Below the pieces are notes generated by a model, which searched no databases, had not been told where the DNA came from, and worked only from the letters and a program-made list of their open reading frames with translations. Below are positions 24,205 through 34,079 of a DNA stretch of 64,000 nucleotides, piece by piece. Where the stretch lies: assembly GCA_021397835.1 (NCBI GenBank), contig JAJFZO010000562.1, positions 1 through 64,000 of the forward strand. Direction: 5' to 3'. Origin of the DNA: Moringa oleifera (lineage: Eukaryota; Streptophyta; Magnoliopsida; Brassicales; Moringaceae). Within the stretch, counting starts at the first letter, position 1. Each line of letters starts with the position of its first letter. The translations under genes and the position numbers were made by a program.

Positions 24205-24638
24205 TCAGTTGAGTAGGAGTCTCCATCTTCATGGAAGACATAGCTCTTTTTCGCTGCTCCCGTGGCTGTTTTGACAATGTCAACATCCACAGAAAGTGGC
24301 TTTGCTGCACCTTCAGTACCATTGAATGTGTCACCATCACAAGATAGAATGTTCACGCGCATACTCCCATGACTGGACCGCTTGTCCTTTTGTCCACACA
24401 AGATAGAATGCTCGCAGCAAAGACCCAGGGAAATTCCATTATAGCTGTGTCCCATGCGCTGATTCTCGCAAAGAATCATATCGGCGTGGAGATATGTGTG
24501 AGTACGCTGATGGAGGGTTTGAGTGCTGATTGCACCCAGCACAATACCGAACTCGGCTTTCGCCCAGTCCAGTCGCTTGAAATCTTCCCCTGTTTTCTTG
24601 TTTCTTCCTAAAATGTGAAGATTTTCACGCCAACCATT
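24205..24638 (-). pseudogene. Second exon of duplicated gene, copy 3
   Basis: Open frame of about 145 codons on the minus strand, ending at a CAACTGA|GTAAGC donor. It includes KTGEDFKRLDWAKAEFG, LCCEHSILCGQKDKRSS and GAAKPLSVDVDIVKTATG. Copy 0 keeps the first part in frame. Copy 1 shares the last part but switches frame after VVKKA, and its frame joins correctly to the YG-box exon, so copy 3 probably carries the indel. I see no known N-terminal SMN (Gemin2-binding) motif, and function is unassigned. Confidence 0.45.
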
Positions 24639-24880
24639 CTATGTGGATCTTTATTCCGAATATCTTAGATAGAACCTCATAAGCCTTATTACAAGAATTC
24701 ATAACTCAATCGCGGGACGGTGAAGTAGACTCAGCCTATGCTGGCCTTGCCTTGTACTCGATCCACCGCTAGGAAATTCTCTCCAATAACCAGCCGTGGT
24801 GCTGGGCAGAAAGCCGATGATTTCGACGAGGGCCTTCCCTTTAATCTAAACAGCCAGATTAATTACAGGTCCTCCCCTAC

Positions 24881-24969
24881 CTCAAAATCCTTTGACGGAC
24901 ACCAGAGAAGTTAACTGTTCGCCTATTATCGGTCGACTTGAACGTTGTTCCCTCTAGTCCTAAAATCAT
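24881..24969 (-). pseudogene. First exon of duplicated gene, copy 3
   Basis: ATG at 24,969-24,967, then MILGLEGTTFKST and FSGVRQRIL, ending at GAG|GTAGGG. Copy 0 (383-471) encodes the same 30 residues with about five changes. The frame stays open upstream through the CT-rich leader to 25,146, but that part is low-complexity and I prefer the internal ATG. Confidence 0.45.
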
Positions 24970-25150
24970 TAACTCTTTAAACCTCTGATGAGGATTTTGA
25001 GAGAGAGAGAGAGAGAGAGGGGAAGAGAGAAAGCAGCAGAAGAGGAAAAAGATGGAAGTCTCACACCAGAGGAGGAAGAATTTGCTGTGAGGAAGAAGGT
25101 GCCGAAGCCGTGAGTCTTTATGCCCAACGGTCAAATTTGAAAACATGCAA

Positions 25151-28100
25151 AAGGTATGTATGGTTTTCTCATTAGAATAAAAAATAAATAAATAAGTTAT
25201 TCATTAATTTCATCATTATGTTTTAAATAAATTTTGATTTTAAAATAAAAAATTTCAAACATTCATTTTAACTGAAAATTTAAAAAATTTAAAACTGAAA
25301 AATTATTTAAAAATAAAAAATTTTACAAAAAATTTAAAAATTAATAAAACAAGTGAAAATAATAAGCTATAAATATTTTTAAAAATAATTTTGATTTATG
25401 TTGATGTCTTAAAAAGTAAAAATGCAATAACTCAAAAATGTAAAGAAATTTAAAAAAAAAAAACTTAATACAATGGACAAATTTCAAACAAGAAATATAA
25501 TTAAATGACAAAAATAAAATAAAATTCAAAAAGAAAATAAAAGAGATTTTGTTGAACTAGAAAATACTAAAAATAAAATAAAATATTAAATTTAAAAAAG
25601 AAAATATATTAAGTAAAACCATTAAAAAGGAAAATTTAGTTAAAATAAAAATTAAAAAATAAATGTATCAAAATCAAAAAAGAAAATTAAAAAATTAAAA
25701 AAAGGACATACACAAAATTAGAAAACTAAAAAATAAAAAATAAGAAAAATAATGTAAAATATTTTATAATTTAAGACAATTCAAGAATCATAAAATATTC
25801 TATAGAAAAAATAGAAAATATTTTTTAACTTGCATTAATCTTTTAAAGAAAACTGTAAAATAAAAATACAACAAATCAAGCAATAAAAAAAATATAAACA
25901 CAACAAAAATATAAATTTATGAAAAATAAGTAAATGAAAGTAAATGAAAATAAAACAAAATTCAAAAATCAGATAAATAAAAGTAAAAAATAACAAAAAA
26001 AAACTATAAACCAAATAAACTAATAAAATTATAGCCACTTGATGATGTTTAATATTTGTCATTTGTATTAAAGTATCTAATGATGATAAAAGTTTAAAAA
26101 ATTTAAAAATAAAAAATATTATAAACAAGGTTAAAAAATAAAAGATTAAAAAATTAAATAAAATAAAAAATCTTAAAAAATAAAGTTACTATAAAAATAA
26201 GTGCTAGAAACTAAAAATACTCAACAAAATAAGAAAATGAATATGAGAATTTTTTAAAAAAATCAAAATAACTAAAAAAAGAAAAAAAGAGAATAATTAG
26301 AAAACACAAAAACTTAAAAATAAAATAATTGAAGAATCATAAAATATTTTATGAAAATTTAAAAATAATTTTGATTTGCATTGATTTTTTAAAAAAATAA
26401 TAAAAATAAAATAAATAAAATAATAAAAAAATTAAAACCCAATAAATGAATAAATAACAAAATAAATAAATAAAATATACAAAAATATAATAAAATTCAA
26501 AAAATCAAATAAATTAAAAGTAAACGAAAGCTAAACTAAATAAATTGATAAAATTACAACCACTTGGAGAGGTTTAATAATTATTATTTTACTAAATTAA
26601 AATAGATAAAAATAAAAAAATTTAAAAATTAAGAAATATAAAAATCATAATAAATTTTATAAAATAAAATAACATAAATAAAAATAAAAATTTAAAAAAA
26701 ACTAAATAAATTAAAAAATTAAAAAAATAAAGTTACTAAAAAAAAGATAAGTGTAGAAAACTAAAAATACTTAAAAAATAAATGTAATAGAAAAAAACGA
26801 AAATAAAACTCTTTGCAAAGTAAGAATATAGCTTTTGTTGAAAAAACTAATGAAAGGTAAAATAAAATAAAATATAAAAATAATTTTAGAAAATTTAAAT
26901 AAAATAAAATAAAAAATAGTATGTAACCAAATCCTAAATTTTAAAGAAAATAATTAAAAAAAACACAAAAGATTATAAACTTAAAAAAAATCAAAGATGA
27001 GAAAAAAATAATGTAAAATAATGTAAAACATTTCAAGAATCATAAAATATTCTATAGAAACAGTTTAAAACCACAATTTAGATTTACATTGATCTTTTAA
27101 AAAAATTGTAATAAAATATAAATCAAAAAGTGAAAATTTAAAAATATAACAAAAATATAAAATATTCAAAATAAATAAATAAAAATAAGTAAATAATAAA
27201 ATAAAATTCAAAAAATAAAATAAATAAAAAATGAAAAAAGCTAAAATTGAAATATAATAACAAATTTGTAACCACTTGTGAATCTAATATTTGTTAATTG
27301 ACTAAATTAAATGACAAAAATTCAAAAACATAAAAAAATATTTAAAAAATAAAAAAATAAAACAGAAGCAAATAACAAAATCTCATAAAACCAAATAAAT
27401 TAAAAAATCAAACAAAAATAATTTGGCTTAAAGATAATAAGCGAAATATTAAAATATATGAAATCCAAAAATTCAAAGAAAATAAAAATAATTAAAAAAC
27501 ACAAAAGATTAAAAGTTAAAAATGAGAAAAAATAATATAAAATAATTTTAAAAAAGTTCAAGAATGTTAAAATATTCTTTTGAAAAAGAGTTAAATTTTT
27601 TTTTTGATTTATATTGATATTTTAAAGAAAAATGTAATAAAATACGAAAAATTGGACAACGAAAAAATAACAAAAAAATATTAATGCATCTAAAATGAAT
27701 AAATAAAAGTATAAAAAATTAAAATAGCATTCAACACTTAGATAAATAAAAAATGTAGAAAAAAAAAACCTGAAAGCCAAATAAACTAACAAAATTACAA
27801 CCAGTTGATGGGCTTCAAAATTTCTTATGTTTTTCAATTAAAGTTGTCAAAGATGACAACAAAATTTTTAAAAAATTAAAATTTTTAAAAAAATTATCAA
27901 AAATATCAAAAAAATAAAATAAATTAAAATAAAAACATATAAGAACTGTAAAACCAAATGAACTAAAAGAATCCAAAAAAACAAAGAAGCTACTAAAAGA
28001 AAATAAGTGAAAGAAATTAAAAATACCTGGCAAAATAAAAAAATAAATGTAATAATGTTTTTAAAAATACTTAAAGCAACTAAAAGAAAATAGAGTAAAA

Positions 28101-28370
28101 AAGAGCAACAAAATCAACACAATACATATAAAAAAGAAAATAATAAAGAAAAAACTATTTGCAAAGCAAGAAAGTAGATTTTGTTAGAAAAGAAGATGGT
28201 AAAAAATAAAAAATATATAAAAGACAAAATAAAAATACAACAAATAAAATTATAAAAAGAAAAAAATCAAATTAAATTAAATTAAAAAATATAATATTAT
28301 AAAATTCAAATAAATAAATAAATAAAATAATTGAAAAGGCAAAAGAGGAAACACAAACTTTAAAACCTTT
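25151..28370. repeat. AT-rich repeat block, A-rich on plus strand
   Basis: About 3.2 kb of A/T-rich DNA made of diverged repeats. The landmark AATTACAACCACTTG recurs near 26,034, 26,557, 27,269 and 27,798 (spacings 523, 712 and 529), and GATTTGCATTGATCTTTTAAAG-like phrases recur between them. The first 1.2 kb matches 601-1,860. Many long T-rich minus-strand frames here encode only F, I, Y and L and are not genes. I see no terminal repeats that would identify a transposon. Confidence 0.8.
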
Positions 28371-29370
28371 TAACTTGATGTGCCCAATTAAAGTGTGCAT
28401 TAGGCTTTATTAATGAAAAAAGGAGTATGTGCCTAATGATACGGGTCGGGTTTTATGGATCTAGCGATGGATCCGAAACTATCTCTGACTCTGTTTGCAA
28501 GTAGCATTAGGCTTTGCCAAAGATCCGTTCTTGCTCCACAATTCGCATTGAATTAGGTCATGATCTCAGATAATGAAAATCCTAATTTTGTTGATGTTAC
28601 TTGATTTTTAGTATACTTCCTTAAAAAACAAAAGGAATCGATGCCTTGCTTAGATCATGCAATCTAAATAAGAAAGTAGTTTTGATTTTTTTTCTTTTTT
28701 TTTCTTTCTACAGAGTTGAAGCTTATGGCTTCATCTGTTAAATTAATGTGAGCATTGAAAAGTCAGTTGCTTTGTTAAATGAGTATTTATTATTCTATTG
28801 TAACCCATTTTAAGGGCTTCTTTTATTGTGATACAAAGCCTTGGGACTAATTGGGATTTCACTTCTTTGATGGTGGATCGCTTTTTGTCTTTGGCTTTTA
28901 TAATAACAGTTGGCTTAAAAGTGACACTCATGCAGTATTAATTTGGTGCCTAAATTTGGACTGATGGTTTTTGCTTGGGGCTATAACCATTCCTTCTTGC
29001 TCCGCATTTGGGAATGAGTATAAATCTTTTTATACTGTTTTTTAAATCTATGCTTGTTATTTGGAGATAATATTTGATGAAAAAAAACTAGAAATAGAAT
29101 CTATGGTTGTGTTATTTGCTGATAATATTTCGATAATAAAATATTTAATGTGTACAACTTAAAAGTTTATGGGCTTATTTGAAGGCTCAGCTTTACTTGA
29201 AAAGTTCTTAATTAAAAGCCCGTTAGTTGATTTAGAAAGCCCAACTTTAAAATCCATCATCTTACTAGACAGGCCCAACTAAAAAACTAATCAACTTATT
29301 CGAGAGGCCAAATTAAATTCACAAAAGCTTGCTTGAAAGACCTAACTCAAACCAATCAGCTCACTTTAGA
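28371..29370. other. Spacer with no recognised gene
   Basis: Moderately AT-rich sequence. A short G-rich patch near 28,441-28,490 (CGGGTCGGGTTTTATGG) and a pyrimidine run near 28,690-28,712 are visible, but nothing assignable. Confidence 0.5.
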
Positions 29371-29374
29371 AGGC

Positions 29375-29545
29375 GACGCTGCCTTAACCCTAAAAATAAA
29401 AGAAATCGAAGTCTTTGGGGATTCGACGCTTATTATCTCCCAAACTCTAAGTAAGTCGAAAGAAAACCAAAGATGAAAAACTTTTGCCACACCATGCTTA
29501 TCTTGAAAAGCTCACTCAACAATTCGACCATAACAAAAACCCAAT
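29375..29545 (+). mobile_element. Ty3/gypsy RNase H remnant
   Basis: Reads LKIKEIEVFGDSTLIISQ, then after a frame change DEKLLPHHAYLEKLTQQF. These are the acidic strand (GDS) and following helix of the additional RNase H found in plant gypsy polyproteins. Stops follow directly. No other polyprotein part is close by, so this is an isolated scrap. Confidence 0.6.
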
Positions 29546-29585
29546 CAGCTTGCTTAAAACATCCAACTAGAAAACCCCTAGCTGA

Positions 29586-29788
29586 TTCTCTTCTTGGGAT
29601 GATGAATACGAAGAATGAGAGAGATGTAAAATAGTGCATGAGAGTAGAGGAAAGCTTTTCATTCAATTAGAGAGAGAATATGTCATTTTCCCTTACATGT
29701 ATGGTCTGTTTCCATCTTTTGCTTCTAGGTCTCTTTTCCATCATCAAAGGGATCGCCTCTGGTTTTTTCATCTTGCTTCTAGCAACCA
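29586..29788 (+). repeat. Direct repeat R1
   Basis: Begins TTCTCTTCTTGGGAT and contains CTTTTGCTTCTAGGTCTC and CATCATCAAAGGGATCGC. About 80-85% identical by eye to R2 at 30,841-31,046 in the same orientation. Confidence 0.75.
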
Positions 29789-30840
29789 CTGCATGTCTTA
29801 AAAGGCATAACTCATAAGCTCATTATATTCTCAGGAGTGTATTTGTCAGAGTGAGAATGGGAGAGGGAGAGAGAGAGAGAGAGAGAGAGTTCTTGTGCTC
29901 CACTCTGACCTCTATTTTCGTTATAAGTGTTTCTTTCACTACTTTTCTTCTTGGTGTTTTATTCTCTTTTATTTTTCTAAAATTGCTTTTCGTTTAGTTT
30001 GTTTCGCGTTTTTTTAATTGTTTAAGTGACTCACATCCATAAGTTATGACTGTAATTGCTGTAAATTTTAGACATTAGCTCATAGGTATACAATATAAGC
30101 CAAATAGTTATTTTTCCTTTGGCCTGATAAGGTGTAGTATAGAATTTTTATATTTAAAATGATAAAAATTTCACTTTCTACACCTATATATGTTATTGGT
30201 CTTAAAATTTCCATTCTATAGCATTTTGTTTCTAAGCAGTCCGTGATGGTCATCTTCGAAACTTTGCGTTTCTTAATCATGTCACGGATTCACTATATGT
30301 TGGCTAAAAATTTTGCAGAGATGAAGTAAGCTTAAATCTCAATTATAAATATGCATAAGTTTGAAGTTTTGACTGTACCAAAATTCTTTATTTTGGTTAT
30401 TTAACTTGTTTTAATTTTACTAAAACTCAAACTTTATCAATTTAAGTATGATATTCCTACTTTAAATCTTATATATATATATATATATATTTATTTATTT
30501 ATTTGGATTTTAATACTTCTAACAATAATTTACTCAATTCAAAAAGCATGGATGTTGGTTAAATGTGAATTAGTTGCTAATACAAAACATATGGATGTGA
30601 GAATAAAAGTGTTGTTCATTTGGATTAATTTCTTTTCCATGTACGTAATTCATATATTTAGCGATACTATATGATAAATGTAACTTATAATTTGCTTTAT
30701 CGATAAACATATGGATTTTATAATTTGGATTTAACTTGAACATAGCTAAATGTCTTACAATTGAATAGATATGTTAATTTAAATGAAGTAAAATCAAGAG
30801 AAAGTATCAAGTTAACATGATCTCAGAATAAGTATGGTCA
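29789..30840. other. Sequence between the direct repeats
   Basis: Contains a (GA)n run at about 29,866-29,889, a pyrimidine-rich stretch after it and a (TA)n run near 30,471-30,490. No coding signal. It could be the interior of a small element bounded by R1 and R2, but no element ends are evident. Confidence 0.4.
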
Positions 30841-31046
30841 ATTCTCTTCTTAGGATTAATACGAAGAATGAGAAAGAGAGATGTGAAATAGCGCGTGAGG
30901 GGAAAACTTTTCATTTAATCAGAAGCAGAGAAAAGAGATGAGGTAATTTTTTCTTGCGTGCATGATCTATTTCCATCTTTTGCTTCTAGGTCTCTTTTCC
31001 ATCATCAAAGGGATCGCTCTAATTTCTTCTCCCCGCTTCTCGCAAC
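30841..31046 (+). repeat. Direct repeat R2
   Basis: Second copy of the ~200-bp segment of R1. It ends about 330 bases upstream of the ABCC fragment. Confidence 0.75.
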
Positions 31047-31376
31047 AATTAAATTTTATTTAATGTAGAACAATTATCATTCTTAGCAACCGTCTTATAT
31101 GGTTTTGAAGTACGATGAGATCTAATTTTATAAAATACATTTTTCGATATGACTAAAATCACTGTTTGAAACCTTTGGGATTCATTATGTTTTTTTTTTC
31201 TAAATTGTTTCTAGAATTATTTTGTATTACATGGATATGCTAGAACAATTGATGATGTGAAGCATTCAGGAGCTTTAGATCATATCTGATATAGAACATA
31301 TGTTTCTAGGGTCATTTGAGCAATCATTCATGTAACTAGCATTTCATAATCTTTTCCTCCCATTTCTCTTCCTGTT

Positions 31377-32279
31377 TAGGTTTCATCTGATTGAAGTATT
31401 ATGGATCTTGATGTCCCATTATGTTTTACATTTGCTGTTGAAGCTACCATAAATGCTTGCAGTAACCTTAGAGTACTGAGTACTGGCTTTTGTTACATGG
31501 CAAGTTCTTTCTGTTTTCATTCCAATGGTTTATGTGGCAATTTGCTTACAGGTAAACTTTATAAGGTTTAACTTAAATAACTTGTACTACAAGGAAATAT
31601 TTTTCTTTTTAAAACAAACTATCATTTTGGGTCAGGCTATGCTTTTTTGACCGATTAAAATCTTATCTTACACTACTGTAGTTAGTATGAATGATGGCAT
31701 TAGGAGCTCTCCTGTTCATTCTCATACCAATGAAGTAATCTGAGAAATCTAAGAAGACTCAAAGAAGAGCTTTAGTATCATTAGAGAATTTAACAAAGGT
31801 TAAAGGAATCTTGTAAGAATTAATGTAGTGTGATACAGATGCAGAGAAAGTTGAAGCTTAGATTTTCTAGTGCATATGATCACATAATGTGTATGATTCA
31901 TCTTGTTAAGTACATCTTATTCAAATTCTATAAAGTTGAAGCTTAGATTGTCTAGTGCATATGATCACATAATGTGTATGATTCATCTTGTTAAGTACAT
32001 CTTATTCAAATTCTATACTCTTTAATTTGCAGAGATATTACGTTTCCATAACTAAGGAGTTGATGCGAACTAACAGCACAACCAAGTCTTTGGCAGCAAA
32101 CCATCTAGCTGGGCATGCAGCAGGAGCCATGATAATAAAGGTTTTTATGGAGGAACAATCTTAAGCTTATTGACACTAATGCTAATCCTTTCTTTCACAG
32201 CTTTGCAGTAAATGAATGGTTGATATAACGATTGGAAACACTAAGTACCACTGTCCTGACCTCTGCTGCACTCTGCATG
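31377..32279 (+). pseudogene. ABC transporter C family (MRP-type) fragment
   Basis: First exon (to 31,551, donor CAG|GTAAAC) reads SIMDLDVPLCFTFAVEA, then after a one-base frame change LAFVTWQVLSVFIPMVYV. Second exon (32,033-32,279, acceptor TTGCAG, donor ATG|GTTTG) reads RYYVSITKELMRTNSTTK, SLAANHLAGHAAGAMIIK, then PFFHSFAVNEWLI and RLETLSTTVLTSAALCM. This is the start of the second transmembrane domain of plant ABCC transporters (closest in memory to ABCC10/MRP14-like), which move glutathione conjugates and other anions. Breaks: TGA just before SIMD, the frameshift, a short deletion after KVFMEEQ, and TAA where glutamine is expected in WLIQRLE. No nucleotide-binding domain is nearby. Pseudogene fragment with an intron retained. 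Confidence 0.82.
31851..32018 (+). repeat. 84-bp tandem duplication
   Basis: Two adjacent copies of a segment starting GTTGAAGCTTAGATT and ending TTCAAATTCTATA differ at about one base. They lie inside the intron of the ABCC fragment. The near-identity indicates a recent event. Confidence 0.9.
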
Positions 32280-33438
32280 GTTTGCTTCCTTTTGTCACTT
32301 TTAGTTCTAGTGAGTGCTTAACAATCTTGAAGATTAAAAATTGCTATCTTATAGTAATTTCCAGCTTAACCTGCACATGCTTTATGTAGCAGAATGGCTT
32401 TGGACACAAATTCATGACATGTCACTTGACCTTATTTATAAGGTCTCTTGCAGGGTAGTGCTTCTATTGCATATGATGACTTTTTTTTTTTTTTGCTTTC
32501 GTGGAATACTTTAGTTCACCATATCTTAGCATTAACATATTTTTGTTCTTGTTATAACTTTAAAACTTGTTCTTTTTTTTTTTGTCTCTTCCTTAGTGGT
32601 ATGAGATTTAAAGAAGCAAAAACTAGTGATAAGGTTACCATTTTTCATTGTTGCTACAGTTACAGAATGAGTTCTTAATTGTAAGGATATCCTTCTCTTT
32701 AATTTGATAATGAAAAGGTACATTTTTTTTTTGGTTAATAAACTCAATATGATGCTACTAGTGACAATACTAGAAAGTATTGCTTTTGATTAAGTATAAG
32801 GTAAACAAAAGAATCTGTATATGTTTGTTTTATGTACCTTCATGACATTGTTATAATTTTATGGTATGATAAATGGAAATTAATGCAAGCTTATATGACC
32901 AATGTAGAAATTCCTTATGCTAAGCCAGTAACTGGTGAGGAAAAACCAAATAAGAAATCTATTGCTCTATTTGCTTATTTTTGATACTTAGTCCACTATT
33001 TTAATAGTGACAATACTCCTTAAGAGCAAAATTTAAAAAAGAAAAAGATTTATTGACCTAATTGAATAAATCATGTGGGTGCATCATTTGTATGTGAAGT
33101 AGGTGATGTAATTGGAGTTTCCACCAGAAGGAAAGATTTATTTATTTATTTTTAAATAATCAAAGGGATGTTTGAACTGATAAACTAGTAATCCTTTAGG
33201 CAAAGTTGTGTTCTAGGAAATAAAGAAGTGATGAAATATATTCTTTTGTTTTTATTCTTGTACAAATGTTTAACCTATGAGAAGCTAGGAATTATTCTTA
33301 GAAAGTCAAAAAGTTTTACATATAGGTTCTCTGGATAAAATGTTCCATAATGGCAGCCAAAATTATTTTTGTGTTTGTTTTGCACTCCTATTAAATTTCC
33401 TTGGCTAGTTGCGTGTGAAATTGGATTTTGTGTTAAAG
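32280..33438. other. Spacer between ABCC and AAA fragments
   Basis: Intron-like T-rich sequence. I could not extend either gene fragment into it. Confidence 0.5.
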
Positions 33439-33934
33439 GTTGATAGTTGGCTTGGTGCTTATGATGGCTTTTTTTTAGCACTAGGAAACCAAAAGAATGA
33501 GAAATGAGTTTATGATTGCTTGGGATGGTTTGAGGTCAAAAGACAACCAAAGAATTGCCATCCTTGGTGCCACTAATAGGCCATATGATCTTGATGATGT
33601 TGTGCTTCATCATTTACCTAGACGGTAAGGTTGCAACTTCAATAATATTTAAGAAAGAATGATTGTGGATTTAGTATCTAGTGTGGCTACTTCTACTGTA
33701 GTTCTTATGGATTTATGTCGACTTGATTACAATTGAGGATATACGTGGACTTACCAAATGCTATAATTCGTTTGAAGATATTGAAAATGTGTTTTGCTCA
33801 AGAGAATTCAGAACCGAATTTCTTGTTTGAGAAACTTGCAAATGAAACCACAAGTCTAGTGTGTTGCTTTCCAAAACCTGTATGTTGCTGCAGCGATTAG
33901 GCTTGTTCAAAAACTATTACAGGAAGAAAAGAAG
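33439..33934 (+). pseudogene. AAA+ ATPase fragment
   Basis: Exon 33,439-33,624 reads VDSWLGAYDG, then (after a one-base insertion in a T run) KRMRNEFMIAWDGLRSKD and RIAILGATNRPYDLDD, ending at a GTAAGG donor. Exon from about 33,738 to 33,934 reads IYVDLPNAIIRLKILKM, LFEKLANETTS and NLYVAAAIRLVQKLLQEE, with donor AAG|GTATG. These are the Walker-B-following region, sensor 1 (ATNRP) and the helical lid of meiotic-clade AAA ATPases; the wording resembles the plant group around Arabidopsis At1g50140/At3g19740. Missing: Walker A and B upstream, and arginine-finger context altered (HHLPRR where RRLPRR is usual). A small deletion removes the GYSGSD-type segment. Non-functional fragment, same strand as the ABCC piece. 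Confidence 0.82.
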
Positions 33935-34079
33935 GTATGTTTCTGCATACTTATTAGAATTTTTTTTCTTTTATGACATTCGTACAGGAAGTTTGATAAT
34001 TGGGCGGCAAAAGCTTTGTATCTTTGGTGTCAAGGCCACCAAGCTCTATTTGCAAATAGCTTAAAACTTGTGCGGGTAC

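Larger units (their letters stand above)
19380..25150 (-). pseudogene. SMN-like duplicated gene, copy 3 (most complete 5' half)
   Basis: Minus strand, 5' to 3': CT-rich leader; exon 1 at 24,969-24,881 (MILGLEG..., donor GAG|GTAGGG); an exon ending at 24,205 with open frame from about 24,638 (KTGEDFKRLD, FGIVLGAIS, KPLSVDVDIVK); YG-box exon at 24,049-23,937; following exon from 23,776; blocks near 21,640 (LWQCEILHKNKVE), 21,330 (CNDKYAMFLGK), 20,630-20,460 (KMGFLADLMVFALF, FHATSIVYFSDSSLW) and the 89-bp exon 19,935-19,847. Breaks: a one-base indel in the second exon relative to copy 1, a donor GT changed to TT after the YG-box exon, and a MITE insertion. The YG box suggests an SMN-related RNP-assembly protein. 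The hydrophobic downstream blocks do not fit SMN and may be a second gene. I regard this copy as non-functional or at best mis-spliced. Confidence 0.55.

Noticed and set aside
25341..28033. Several 60-100 codon minus-strand frames rich in F, I, L and Y that look like membrane proteins
   Set aside because: They are translations of A/T-only repeats; no splice sites, no conserved motif, and the same type of frame occurs throughout all AT-rich blocks.
33985..34075. Possible coding stretch reading KALYLWCQGHQALFANS after the AAA fragment
   Set aside because: Protein-like, but I could not link it to the AAA gene or to any family, and no splice borders are convincing.
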